11,560 nucleotides of DNA, from positions 1 through 11,560 of the forward strand of contig DNZD01000315.1 of the NCBI GenBank assembly GCA_003504855.1, given 5' to 3'. The DNA comes from Cytophagales bacterium. GTDB taxonomy: Bacteria; Bacteroidota; Bacteroidia; Cytophagales; Cyclobacteriaceae. Positions 1-6,680 of this stretch are shown piece by piece. The translations under genes and the position numbers were made by a program. Every line of letters begins with the position of its first letter. The stretch's first letter is position 1. The notes beneath the pieces are model-generated. The model worked only from the letters and a program-made list of their open reading frames with translations. It had not been told where the DNA came from and ran no database searches.

Positions 1-3
1 TCA

Positions 4-22
4 GTCGGTGAAGAACACCGAC
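4..22 (-). repeat. REP-like hairpin, copy 1 (divergent)
   Basis: Arm GTCGGTG (4-10), loop AAGAA (11-15), arm CACCGAC (16-22), a perfect 7-bp stem. It has the same loop as five other hairpins in the window but a different stem, changed on both sides so pairing is kept. It lies 41 bases downstream of the SGNH hydrolase stop. The 3' half recurs in degenerate form at 35-58. The CTAC foot found beside most other copies is replaced by CTAA. Confidence 0.6.
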
Positions 23-62
23 CGGAAACTAACCAAGAACACTTACCGGGACTAAACTCTGG

Positions 63-713
63 TCAATATCCCAGAACTGGGAGGATTCGCTTTACCCACA
101 AGGCATACATTTTGCCCGAAGGGTGCAGGCCATCACCAGCGACGTACTCCGGCTTTTCCAATCCCTCACGGGTGAGGTCGGTGATGTTGACATATCGAAC
201 ACCGAGGCGCTTCGTAATAGCCAGATTTGTTTCATTGAATTTGTCGATCGCAGCCGTAATCTCAGCCTGGCGGGGCTTACCGAACGGTGTGTATCCATAA
301 TCAGGAATTGATACTACGAATACATTCTCCTTTTTTCCTCCGGCTAGTTTAATGGCGATATTCAGCAACTCTTCAAACTCAGGCGCATAGCTTTCGGCAG
401 TACGCTTTTGGTATTGGTTGTTCACGCCAATGAGCAGCGAGACCATGCCATAATCATTTTTCAACTGTGCCTCTTCTATCGCCTTCTTCAACTGATCTGT
501 ACGCCAGCCCGTAACGCCGATGATTCGCGGTCCGTCAATTTGTTTTCCTTTGGCCCTGAGGGCCGCTGCCAATTGCTCAGGCCAGCGTTCGTCTACCGCA
601 ACACTCTCCCCAATTGTATAAGAGTCACCGAGGGCGAGGAATTTGATGGGGGCTTTGGTTTGGGCGTGAAGTTGAGAGGTCATGAGCAGGAGCGCGATGA
701 TGAGGCGGGACAT
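63..713 (-). CDS. Secreted SGNH/GDSL-family hydrolase (lipase/esterase-like)
   Basis: A 216-residue exported hydrolase of the SGNH/GDSL superfamily, probably an esterase or deacetylase acting in the periplasm; the substrate cannot be read from sequence. Residues 1-18 form a signal peptide (hydrophobic core, then LHAQ). Block I is GDS at 29-31 with nucleophile Ser31, block II is the glycine in VTGW (69), block III is GVNN at 96-99, and block V is DGLHP with Asp194 and His197, so the whole catalytic set is present. An upstream in-frame extension to 839 exists. I chose the start at 713 because the signal peptide begins there and because the extension would be encoded by the noncoding tandem repeat. 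No Shine-Dalgarno is visible, as usual in Bacteroidota. It lies 3' of ackA on the same strand but is separated by about 490 bases of repeat, so it is probably a separate unit. Confidence 0.9.
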   Translation of the reverse strand: MSRLIIALLLMTSQLHAQTKAPIKFLALGDSYTIGESVAVDERWPEQLAAALRAKGKQIDGPRIIGVTGWRTDQLKKAIEEAQLKNDYGMVSLLIGVNNQYQKRTAESYAPEFEELLNIAIKLAGGKKENVFVVSIPDYGYTPFGKPRQAEITAAIDKFNETNLAITKRLGVRYVNITDLTREGLEKPEYVAGDGLHPSGKMYALWVKRILPVLGY

Positions 714-1200
714 AGGGATGATTTGAAGGTTAAGATACCAATTTTTTTGCCGCGGAGGCGCAAAGACGCAAAGGAAAAAATAGTTGATGGCATCTGCAGG
801 GAACTGCATTTTGCACCGATGAAGCTTCTGCGTTTTCAATCCAGATCAATAAACAATTCCGCGTGCATCTGCGGAGCATTCAATCCGCGAGATCTGCGGG
901 AACTGCATTTCTTCTGCGTATTCTGCACTCCTCTGCGCTTTCAGCGGGAAACTGCATTCGCACCGAAGGTGCCTACTTCAAAAACCCATAACACAGACGC
1001 AAAGGAAAAAATAGTTGATGCATCTTCGGGATGCATTTCGCGCCAATGAAACTTCTGCGTTTTCTATCCAGATCAATAAACAATTCCGCGTGCATCTGCG
1101 GAGCATTCAATCCGCGAGATCTGCGGGAACTGCATTTCTTCTGCGTATTCTGCACTCCTCTGCGCTTTCAGCGGGAAACCTGCATTCGCACCGAAGGTGC
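714..1200. other. Gene-free stretch made of a tandem duplication
   Basis: No credible gene. Nearly all of it (765-1200) consists of two copies of a 230-bp sequence described separately. Bases 714-764 form the leader of the SGNH gene and carry a run of seven T. The left edge has the wording GCGCAAAGACGCAAAGG, which resembles dispersed intergenic repeats that I associate with environmental Bacteroidota (recollection, not checked). Open frames here are chance readings. Confidence 0.75.
765..994. repeat. Tandem duplication, distal copy (contains ackA tail copy)
   Basis: First copy of a direct tandem repeat of about 230 bp. It is nearly identical to 996-1222 over most of its length; the most divergent part is about 790-820, matching about 1020-1050. 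Bases 973-994 read on the minus strand give Cys-Tyr-Gly-Phe-Leu-Lys-stop, a one-residue variant of the true AckA C-terminus Cys-Tyr-Gly-Leu-Leu-Lys-stop. The small palindrome GCACC-GAA-GGTGC found just after the ackA stop is also copied (960-972). Motifs CTGCG, CTGCA and CCGCG recur about every 9-11 bases in 859-956. Confidence 0.9.
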
Positions 1201-1222
1201 CTACTTCAACAACCCATAACAC
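996..1222. repeat. Tandem duplication, copy proximal to and overlapping ackA
   Basis: Second copy of the repeat, starting with the same GACGCAAAGG wording as base 765 and running through the last seven codons of ackA, including its stop at 1201. The palindrome GCACC-GAA-GGTGC at 1188-1200 abuts the ackA stop and could form a weak 5-bp hairpin in the mRNA. No U-tract follows, so it is not called a terminator. The unit spacing is 231 bases at the left edge and 228 at the right edge, from small indels. Confidence 0.9.
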
Positions 1223-2397
1223 TGATTCGCGATCTCGCGCTCTTCGTTGGTGGGGATAACCAGGATTTTTGCAGGTGAATCAGACGTGTTGATCTCGTAA
1301 ATGCCTTTGCCACCGGCTTCGTTCTTCGTCCCATCGAGTTTCAGTCCGAGGTATTCAAGTCCTTCGGTGGAGAGTTTGCGGGTAAGCGCGTCATTCTCTC
1401 CTACCCCTGCCGTAAATACGATCGCATCCAGTCCGCCCAGGGCAGCCACAAAAGCACCGATATACTTTTTGATGTGATAGGCATACATAGTATAGGCTAA
1501 CTGAGCCTCCGCATTGCCTTTCTGGTATGCCGCTTTGACGTCGCGCATATCACTGGAACCCGTAAGTCCCAGCATACCGCTCTTCTTGTTGAGCATGGTA
1601 TTGACATCATCAACGCTGTATCCCAATTGATGAATCAAATGAAAAATCACCGACTGGTCTATGTCGCCCGTACGCGTACCCATGATGAGGCCGTTCATGG
1701 GACCCAGTCCCATCGTTGTGTCAATGCAGGCACCGTCACGGACGGCAGCCATACTACATCCATTGCCGAGGTGGATGGTGATGATCCTGGCTGACTTGCT
1801 TTTCAGATATGCTGCCGCCTGTGCAGAGACATATTTGTGGCTGGTGCCGTGAAATCCATAGGCCCTGATCTGATGCTTTTCATACAACTCATTGGGTATT
1901 GCCATTCTAAACGCCACCGGAGGCATCGTTTGATGAAATGCCGTGTCAAATACTGCTACCTGAGTCGCCTTGGGGAAAATCTTCTCGGCAACCTCAATAC
2001 CGAGATAGTTGGGTGGATTGTGCAACGGCGCCAGGGGAAACAACTCCTTGATCTTAGCTTTCACAGCGTCCGTAATGATCATCGTCTTAGAGAAAGCCTC
2101 ACCTCCATGCACCACCCGATGTCCCACTGCATCGAGTTCGTCGGGAGACTTGATGACACCAATATCCTTGTCAGACAACAGTCGCGCTGCCTCACTTAAT
2201 CCAGCCGCATGGTCAGTGATCCGGATGGCCAATTTATGCACGACCTCCTTGCCTTCCTGAAAAGTCTTATGCGTGATGCTTGATCCCTCCAATCCAATCC
2301 GATCGATCATGCCGGTACATATCACATCACCCGCCGGCATTTGGATCAGCTGATATTTTATGGAACTGCTTCCGGAGTAGATTACGAATACCTTCAT
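1201..2397 (-). CDS. ackA: Acetate kinase
   Basis: Catalyses acetyl phosphate + ADP to acetate + ATP, the second half of the Pta-AckA pathway, in the cytosol. The 398 residues are a normal family length. Family motifs are visible: GSSSIKYQL (9-17), VGHRVVHGGE with Arg94, FDTAFH with Asp151, GFHGTSH with His183, HLGNGCS (209-215), GTRTGD with Arg242, FTAGVGEN (328-335) and TNEE with Glu386. These match the known catalytic Arg, Asp, His, Arg and Glu positions of acetate kinases. One key position is odd: the family motif V-I-N-A-G-S-S-S here reads V-I-Y-S-G-S-S-S, so conserved active-site Asn7 is Tyr (codon TAC; AAC would be Asn). Start at 2397 matches the family N-terminus. The gene follows pta after 42 bases and is presumably cotranscribed with it. 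Its last seven codons are duplicated downstream at 973-994. Confidence 0.97.
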   Translation of the reverse strand: MKVFVIYSGSSSIKYQLIQMPAGDVICTGMIDRIGLEGSSITHKTFQEGKEVVHKLAIRITDHAAGLSEAARLLSDKDIGVIKSPDELDAVGHRVVHGGEAFSKTMIITDAVKAKIKELFPLAPLHNPPNYLGIEVAEKIFPKATQVAVFDTAFHQTMPPVAFRMAIPNELYEKHQIRAYGFHGTSHKYVSAQAAAYLKSKSARIITIHLGNGCSMAAVRDGACIDTTMGLGPMNGLIMGTRTGDIDQSVIFHLIHQLGYSVDDVNTMLNKKSGMLGLTGSSDMRDVKAAYQKGNAEAQLAYTMYAYHIKKYIGAFVAALGGLDAIVFTAGVGENDALTRKLSTEGLEYLGLKLDGTKNEAGGKGIYEINTSDSPAKILVIPTNEEREIANQCYGLLK

Positions 2398-2412
2398 AGG
2401 GAGGGGACGTTT

Positions 2413-2439
2413 GGGGATTAGGGGATTGGGGATTGGGGG
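2413..2439 (+). promoter_or_regulatory. Putative G-quadruplex motif in the pta-ackA spacer
   Basis: Four G-runs of 4, 4, 4 and 5 (2413-2416, 2421-2424, 2428-2431, 2435-2439) are separated by ATTA, ATT and ATT, which fits the canonical quadruplex pattern with short loops. It lies entirely in the 42-bp spacer, ending at the base before the pta stop codon and 15 bases upstream of the ackA start. The G-rich strand is the template strand; the mRNA carries the C-rich complement. Formation and any role in attenuation or differential expression are inference. Confidence 0.45.
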
Positions 2440-4524
2440 CTATTGTGCCTGGATGGCGGTGATAACAACGGTATTAAACACATCATCCACTGTACATCCG
2501 CGGCTGAGGTCGTTAACCGGTTTGTTGAGACCTTGCAGCATCGGACCAATGGCCAATGCACCGGTCTCCCGTTGAACGGCCTTGTACGTATTGTTGCCCG
2601 TATTCAGGTCGGGGAAGATCAACACACTGGCTTGTCCTGCCACTTCGGAGTTTGGCATCTTCTTCTTGCCCACCGAAGGGTCAACAGCAGCGTCATACTG
2701 TATCGGTCCTTCCACTTTCAGGTCGGGACGTTTCTGGCGCACCAGTTCCGTAGCGGCACGTACGCGATCCACATCTTCGCCTTCGCCGGAGGTACCCGAC
2801 GAATATGAAAGCATCGCCACCTTGGGTTCAATACCAAACATTTTGCTGGTGTCTGCCGAAGAGATGGCAATATCTGCGAGTTGTTCTGATGTCGGATTGG
2901 GGTTTACGGCACAGTCTCCAAACACCGACACACGGTTCGGGAGACACATAAAGAATACGGATGAAACGGTCTTGATACCAGGTTTGGTCTTAACGAACTG
3001 GAGCGCTGGTCTGATCGTGTGCTGGGTCGTATGGGCTGCACCGGAAACCATGCCATCTGCATCACCCATGAACACCATCATGGTGCCATAGTAGGATACA
3101 TCCAGCATCAGGTCGCGGGCCATTTCCTCGGTGAGGTTCTTGCCCTTCCTCAACTCCACGAGTTGTTGTACATAAGCCTGGTACCGCGGCGATGTAGCCG
3201 GATTAATGATGTTTACTTTCGTTGCATCCAGCGACAGGTTCAGGCGCTTGAATGATGCCAGTATCGCATCCGGATTGCCCAGGATGGATAGTTTCACCAC
3301 ATCCTGTTTGATCAGCATGTCAGCGGCCTGGAGGATTCGGTCGTCGTCGCCCTCGGCCAGTACGATGTGCTTCTTGCTCGATTTGGCCCGCTGTACAATC
3401 TGGTACTGGAACATACGCGGCGTGATACTCGACGTGCGGAAGGTGATGATCTTCCGTTCCAGCGTGTGTACGTCCACGTGTTCGTCGAACATACGGATGG
3501 CGAGGGCTATCTTTTCTTTGCTGTCGGGTGATATCCGCGACTGCGTATTGGCTACCTGAGCAACTGTTTTAAACGTACCCCCCTTCACCGCAATGATGGG
3601 GACAACCGTTTCCAGACCTTCAATCAATTTGACGATGGTGGGTTCCGGAAGCAGGCCGCCGGTTAACAGGATGCCCGCCACCTTGGGGTAGTTCTTAGAG
3701 ATATTCGCCTGCAGGGCGCCGATGATGATATCACCCCGGTCGCCTGGCGTAACAATCAACGTGTTTTTATTGAGTCGCGTGAGCGCATTGTGCAGTTGCA
3801 TGGCGCCGACGATGGAGTGATCCACCTGATTTGACAGATGGTTTTCCCCAAAGAGGACAGTGCCGTCCACCGCCTCCCGGATTTCCTTCATCGTAGGGCT
3901 GCCCAGTTCGCGGGTGGCGGGGAATGTGGTGACGATCACATCTTTCGGAAGGGCCTTGCCCAATTTAGCCTTGAGCGGTTCGGCATCATCCTTTCCAATT
4001 TTGTTGGCCACCACCGTGAGCACCTGAACCCCTTCGTCGCGGAAGCTCTTCGTATTGGACACCGAGGTGTCGACAATCTCTTGTACCGCCTTGCCCTCTC
4101 CTTTTACAATGATCACTGCGGGAATACCCAGGTTCTTGGCGATGGTGATGTTGCCTTTGAATTCGATGTTGGTGGATGTTCCGGTGAAGTCCGTGCCCTC
4201 TACCACCACGAAGTCAAATCGCTTTTGCAGGCGTTTGAAGCTCTCGATGATCCCGTCGATCATTTGTGCTTCCTTTCCCGAGTTGATAAGGTTGAATGCC
4301 TGCGTGCGCGTGTAGGCATACATTTCCTCGTATTTGGTGGTCAGGTTAAAGTGACCGGCGATCATCACCAGGTGGTTGTCCTTTTCCGGAGGTTCCCGGC
4401 TGATAATCGGTTTGAAGTAGGCGATTTTATCCGTTTTCCCGGCGAGGAGGTTCATGAGCCCGAGGGCGATCACCGATTTGCCGGAATACGGTTCGGTGGT
4501 GGTGAGGTAGATGGCGTTGGTCAT
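2440..4524 (-). CDS. pta: Phosphate acetyltransferase, long form with N-terminal P-loop domain
   Basis: Converts acetyl-CoA + phosphate to acetyl phosphate + CoA, feeding AckA. The 694 residues match the long (E. coli-type, about 700-residue) class. Order of domains: a CobB/BioD-like P-loop domain at about 1-220 with the nucleotide-binding segment TTTEPYSGKS (8-17), a DRTGG domain at about 225-335 (TPGDRGDIIIG, 259-269), and the catalytic PTA/PTB domain at about 375-694. Catalytic-domain motifs seen are LAEGDDDR (389-396), SGAAHTT (494-500), FGDCAVNPNP (535-544), YSSGTSGEG (574-582) and GPIQYDAAVDP (607-617). In E. coli the N-terminal part is known to take part in oligomerisation and allosteric control. 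The start at 4524 begins the P-loop domain directly; no Shine-Dalgarno precedes it. It is the first gene of a pta-ackA operon with a 42-bp spacer. No frameshift or missing motif seen. Confidence 0.97.
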   Translation of the reverse strand: MTNAIYLTTTEPYSGKSVIALGLMNLLAGKTDKIAYFKPIISREPPEKDNHLVMIAGHFNLTTKYEEMYAYTRTQAFNLINSGKEAQMIDGIIESFKRLQKRFDFVVVEGTDFTGTSTNIEFKGNITIAKNLGIPAVIIVKGEGKAVQEIVDTSVSNTKSFRDEGVQVLTVVANKIGKDDAEPLKAKLGKALPKDVIVTTFPATRELGSPTMKEIREAVDGTVLFGENHLSNQVDHSIVGAMQLHNALTRLNKNTLIVTPGDRGDIIIGALQANISKNYPKVAGILLTGGLLPEPTIVKLIEGLETVVPIIAVKGGTFKTVAQVANTQSRISPDSKEKIALAIRMFDEHVDVHTLERKIITFRTSSITPRMFQYQIVQRAKSSKKHIVLAEGDDDRILQAADMLIKQDVVKLSILGNPDAILASFKRLNLSLDATKVNIINPATSPRYQAYVQQLVELRKGKNLTEEMARDLMLDVSYYGTMMVFMGDADGMVSGAAHTTQHTIRPALQFVKTKPGIKTVSSVFFMCLPNRVSVFGDCAVNPNPTSEQLADIAISSADTSKMFGIEPKVAMLSYSSGTSGEGEDVDRVRAATELVRQKRPDLKVEGPIQYDAAVDPSVGKKKMPNSEVAGQASVLIFPDLNTGNNTYKAVQRETGALAIGPMLQGLNKPVNDLSRGCTVDDVFNTVVITAIQAQ

Positions 4525-4640
4525 AGTCCGCTTGAGAATTGACCCAAATTACGGCCATTTTTGGTGGATTTTAGCTGATTTTCATCAATGCCGGGGTAAT
4601 GCAAAGGAGTGCGGGAGGTGATTTAAGTCAGGGGGAATTT

Positions 4641-4696
4641 GAAGATTTGAAGATTTGAGGATTTGGCGATTTGATAATTTGAAGATTTGAGAATGT
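4641..4696 (+). repeat. 8-bp iterated array, GANGATTT type, copy 1
   Basis: Seven consecutive 8-bp units: GAAGATTT twice, then GAGGATTT, GGCGATTT, GATAATTT, GAAGATTT and the closing unit GAGAATGT. Two other arrays in the window (6347-6378, 7011-7042) have the same unit and the same closing unit, GARAATGT followed by G. Confidence 0.85.
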
Positions 4697-4718
4697 GGTG
4701 TACTTATAGCGTGACGAT

Positions 4719-4741
4719 ACTATAGCGCGACGTCTCCAGAC
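4719..4741 (+). repeat. Short direct repeat left of 95-bp element A
   Basis: The wording ACTATAGCGCGACG plus GTC-TCCA-GAC is repeated with few changes at 4854-4877, so the two copies bracket element A. A third partial copy (TTATAGCGTGACG) lies just to the left at 4704-4716. Its core GTC-TCCA-GAC is a tiny hairpin with a loop like those of the 95-bp elements. Confidence 0.65.
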
Positions 4742-4749
4742 CTCAAACT

Positions 4750-4840
4750 GGCGCAAGTGTTCGCCCACAAACTCTTTATTGCCCTTACCGGTCTGAATAG
4801 CGATCACATGTGCCTACCATGACGGCAGTCTCCTGACTGC
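4750..4840 (-). repeat. 95-bp palindromic element, copy A
   Basis: Long arms at 4750-4764 and 4800-4814 are complementary at 12 of 15 positions. A second small hairpin, GCAGTC-TCCT-GACTGC, lies at 4825-4840. Read on the minus strand, the small hairpin comes first, then GTCATG, then GTAG (plus-strand CTAC at 4814-4817) directly at the foot of the long palindrome. Orientation is assigned by that GTAG. Confidence 0.85.
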
Positions 4841-4853
4841 TATTCACTACCAC

Positions 4854-4877
4854 ACTATGGCGCGACGTCTTCAGACG
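4854..4877 (+). repeat. Short direct repeat right of 95-bp element A
   Basis: Second copy of the 4719-4741 repeat, reading ACTATGGCGCGACG, then GTC-TTCA-GAC. The loop has changed from TCCA to TTCA, and here the stem extends to CGTC/GACG. Confidence 0.65.
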
Positions 4878-4960
4878 CGTGCCGATGCGAACTACATGCG
4901 AAGCAACAATACCCATCGAAGGGGTTGAATCATCATCCCAGCGTTCTCGAATCTACCCAC

Positions 4961-4983
4961 GTGCCGGTGAGGAACACCGGCAC
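4961..4983 (-). repeat. REP-like hairpin, copy 2
   Basis: Arm GTGCCGGTG (4961-4969), loop AGGAA, arm CACCGGCAC (4975-4983), a perfect 9-bp stem. CTAC follows after exactly three bases (4987-4990), which is GTAG at the 5' foot on the minus strand. Element B begins 14 bases further on. Confidence 0.85.
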
Positions 4984-4997
4984 ATACTACTTAGATT

Positions 4998-5090
4998 GGC
5001 GCAAGTGTTCGCGCCACAAGGTTCTAATCACATTTCCCGATCTGAACAGCGATCACTTGTGCCTACCATGACGGCAATCTCCGGACTGCC
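4998..5090 (-). repeat. 95-bp palindromic element, copy B
   Basis: Long arms at 4998-5012 and 5049-5063 match at 13 of 15 positions, with the mismatches at arm positions 4 and 11 as in copies A, C, D and F. The small hairpin GGCAATC-TCCG-GACTGCC (5073-5090) has one A-C mismatch. GTAG lies at the foot on the minus strand (CTAC at 5063-5066). Its small hairpin ends 38 bases downstream of the stop of the beta-barrel gene. Confidence 0.85.
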
Positions 5091-5128
5091 TATATTCGCT
5101 ACAAGTGTCCAATTAGATAGCCATCATA

Positions 5129-6280
5129 CTACTTTCCGCTCGACTTAAACAACGTCCACGACAAAACGGCCTTACCGGCCAAATAGCCGGCAGCACCAAA
5201 TTCACCACGACCTTCAAGACTGACCGGGCCAAAATTGGTTCCTGCCCCGGCTATAAATAGAATATTTGGGTCACTGATAATCAGGTATGCTGAAGAAATA
5301 TAACTGATATTGTTGAACATGCGGGCTACACCAAATGTGGCAAAAGACTGATGCTTTGATTCTTCAAATCGGATCCTTGCGAGCAGGGATAGTTTAATCG
5401 AAGAGATGGTCACTATGTTAGAGAAGGTATTCCCAAATCCCCCGGTGAACGTCTCTGTCGACTTAGGGAAAACATATTTTACCGCTTCAAAGCGATAACC
5501 AGCACGGTAGTTTCTGTTGGGTGGACTATACCCCAGGAATATCCCGCCTCCATAGCCAAATCCCGACTTTGTTTCCTTGGTAAACTTGTCCAATCCGCCA
5601 GAACCTGTAATGCCAAATTCAAATTTGGCCTTCGCTTTGCTTTCCAGCACCCCCGAAGGCCCCTGGTACCCGGAGCAACTTGCGAATTCAGCAATAACTT
5701 CCTGCAGGTCCTTCCGGCGGTAAGGGATGTTCTCATTTATGACCAGGGACTTACAAGCAGCCACGTACTGCTGCAACTGGCGAACAAATATTCTGTTTTG
5801 GGCAATACCCACCTTAGCGCCATTGCGCTCGACTTTGAACGGATGATTCACCAATTCTTCAATCTTACTACCATCCGCCATAAAGTAGTGAACCCGTTCT
5901 CCTGCATCCATCAGTTCCAGCAGATCATATCTGGACTTCATCAATACCTTAAGAAATAATGTCGCCTTCTTATACGTTGCGATTTGGACAGCAGTCAGGT
6001 ATTGAACTTTACTGCTGGACGAATCGTAGCTCACCGAATAGCTTCGGTACTGGGCATCATTCAGCACAAATCCGTTGATGTCCTTTGGCTCGTAGGTCAT
6101 GATCCCTCCCGCATTTGCCCTGAAGCGAATGGACGTGGGGTTGAAGCTCCAGAGCTGATTGTCGATCTGACCTGCAATCGTATCGCCGCTGAGCGTGATG
6201 ACCTTACCTGGTTGAAAATTTTCCTGAGCAACTGCAGTACAGGCAACAAACAAGATTGAAAACAGTAGTGTATTTCTCAT
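5129..6280 (-). CDS. Secreted protein, probably outer-membrane beta-barrel
   Basis: No specific family is recognised with certainty. The 383 residues begin with a clear signal peptide (1-19, ending TAVAQ), then the segment PGKVITLSGDTIAGQID (24-40), a pattern I have met at the start of many Bacteroidota outer-membrane or periplasmic proteins. The middle (about 60-190) is mixed alpha/beta. From about residue 225 to the end the sequence alternates polar and hydrophobic residues with many glycines and aromatics (KFEFGITGSG, GFGYGGGIFLGYSP, YRAGYRFEAVKY, KLSLLARIRF, VSLEGRGEFG), as in transmembrane beta-strands. It ends SWTLFKSSGK rather than in the usual terminal aromatic. The start at 6280 fits the signal peptide. 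It is isolated from its neighbours by repeat-rich gaps on both sides. Confidence 0.8.
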   Translation of the reverse strand: MRNTLLFSILFVACTAVAQENFQPGKVITLSGDTIAGQIDNQLWSFNPTSIRFRANAGGIMTYEPKDINGFVLNDAQYRSYSVSYDSSSSKVQYLTAVQIATYKKATLFLKVLMKSRYDLLELMDAGERVHYFMADGSKIEELVNHPFKVERNGAKVGIAQNRIFVRQLQQYVAACKSLVINENIPYRRKDLQEVIAEFASCSGYQGPSGVLESKAKAKFEFGITGSGGLDKFTKETKSGFGYGGGIFLGYSPPNRNYRAGYRFEAVKYVFPKSTETFTGGFGNTFSNIVTISSIKLSLLARIRFEESKHQSFATFGVARMFNNISYISSAYLIISDPNILFIAGAGTNFGPVSLEGRGEFGAAGYLAGKAVLSWTLFKSSGK

Positions 6281-6346
6281 TTGGGCAAGGTAAGAGGGCT
6301 GACAGGGTTTTACTATACATCAAAAGAAGTACATAAACATACAGTG

Positions 6347-6378
6347 GAGAATTTGATGATTTGATGATTTGAAAATGT
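6347..6378 (+). repeat. 8-bp iterated array, GANGATTT type, copy 2
   Basis: Four 8-bp units, GAGAATTT, GATGATTT, GATGATTT and the closing GAAAATGT, followed by G. Same family and same closing unit as the array at 4641-4696. It lies in the leader of the 5129-6280 gene. Confidence 0.8.
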
Positions 6379-6394
6379 GATGCGTTTTTCCCAA

Positions 6395-6417
6395 ATGCCG
6401 GTGAAGAACACCGGCAT
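6395..6417 (-). repeat. REP-like hairpin, copy 3
   Basis: Arm ATGCCGGTG (6395-6403), loop AAGAA, arm CACCGGCAT (6409-6417), a perfect 9-bp stem. The outer pair is A-T where copies 2 and 6 have G-C, a compensated change. CTAC lies three bases beyond (6421-6424). Element C starts 13 bases after the stem ends. Confidence 0.85.
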
Positions 6418-6430
6418 AAACTACCAAACT

Positions 6431-6523
6431 GGCGCAAGTGTTCGCCCACAAACTACTTTATCGCCCTTACCGATCTGAATAGCGATCACTTGTGCCCTAC
6501 CATGACGGCAGTCTCCTGACTGC
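6431..6523 (-). repeat. 95-bp palindromic element, copy C
   Basis: Arms at 6431-6445 and 6482-6496 match at 13 of 15 positions, with mismatches at arm positions 4 and 11. Small hairpin GCAGTC-TCCT-GACTGC at 6508-6523. CTAC at 6497-6500 is the GTAG foot on the minus strand. As with copy B, it directly follows an AAGAA hairpin, suggesting the pair is a recurrent composite. Confidence 0.85.
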
Positions 6524-6549
6524 TATTGCTCAGATCTTGCCAGTTGCCT

Positions 6550-6574
6550 GTGGTTTGGTGTTGTCACCAACCAC
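6550..6574. repeat. Strong isolated hairpin
   Basis: The arms GTGGTTTGGTG (6550-6560) and CACCAACCAC (6565-6574) pair over 10 bp with one bulged T and a TTGT loop. The TTGGTG motif recurs once more at 6581-6586. No U-tract follows on either strand and no gene abuts it, so it is not called a terminator. Confidence 0.6.
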
Positions 6575-6613
6575 CGAAGCTTGGTGCCTATCTTACCACA
6601 TACTTTTTCCCAC

Positions 6614-6636
6614 ATTCCGGTGAAGAACACCGGCAT
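6614..6636 (-). repeat. REP-like hairpin, copy 4
   Basis: Arm ATTCCGGTG (6614-6622), loop AAGAA, arm CACCGGCAT (6628-6636), with a T-G pair at the third position and the rest paired. CTAC begins three bases later (6640-6643). The 11-bp-period array begins about 40 bases to the right. Confidence 0.8.
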
Positions 6637-6680
6637 AAACTACCTGCTGGTGCTTAATGAGTTCCTTGGAACTGGTATCA

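Larger units (their letters stand above)
4525..5128. other. Repeat-filled intergenic region upstream of pta
   Basis: No credible gene in about 600 bases. It holds, in order, the presumed pta leader (4525-4600), an 8-bp iterated array (4641-4696), a 23-bp direct repeat (4719-4741 and 4854-4877) flanking one copy of the 95-bp element, an AAGAA-class hairpin (4961-4983) and a second 95-bp element (4998-5090). The sequence CGAAGGG(G/A)TTGAAT at 4917-4930 recurs at 7206-7219, in both cases shortly before an AAGAA-class hairpin. I could not assign a convincing pta promoter. Confidence 0.7.

Noticed and set aside
408..1049. A 213-codon open frame on the plus strand
   Set aside because: It lies antisense to the SGNH hydrolase and then runs through the tandem repeat; its composition (Cys, Arg, Phe and His rich) is not protein-like and the repeat explains its length.
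973..1155. A 60-codon minus-strand open frame ending in Cys-Tyr-Gly-Phe-Leu-Lys
   Set aside because: Only its last codons resemble AckA. The rest is the repeat unit, so it is treated as a stranded ackA tail and not a gene.
3838..4542. A 234-codon open frame antisense to pta
   Set aside because: A shadow of the well-supported pta gene.
6204..6449. An 81-codon minus-strand open frame in the leader of the beta-barrel gene
   Set aside because: It runs from element C through the AAGAA hairpin and 8-bp array into another frame of the real gene; fully explained by repeats.
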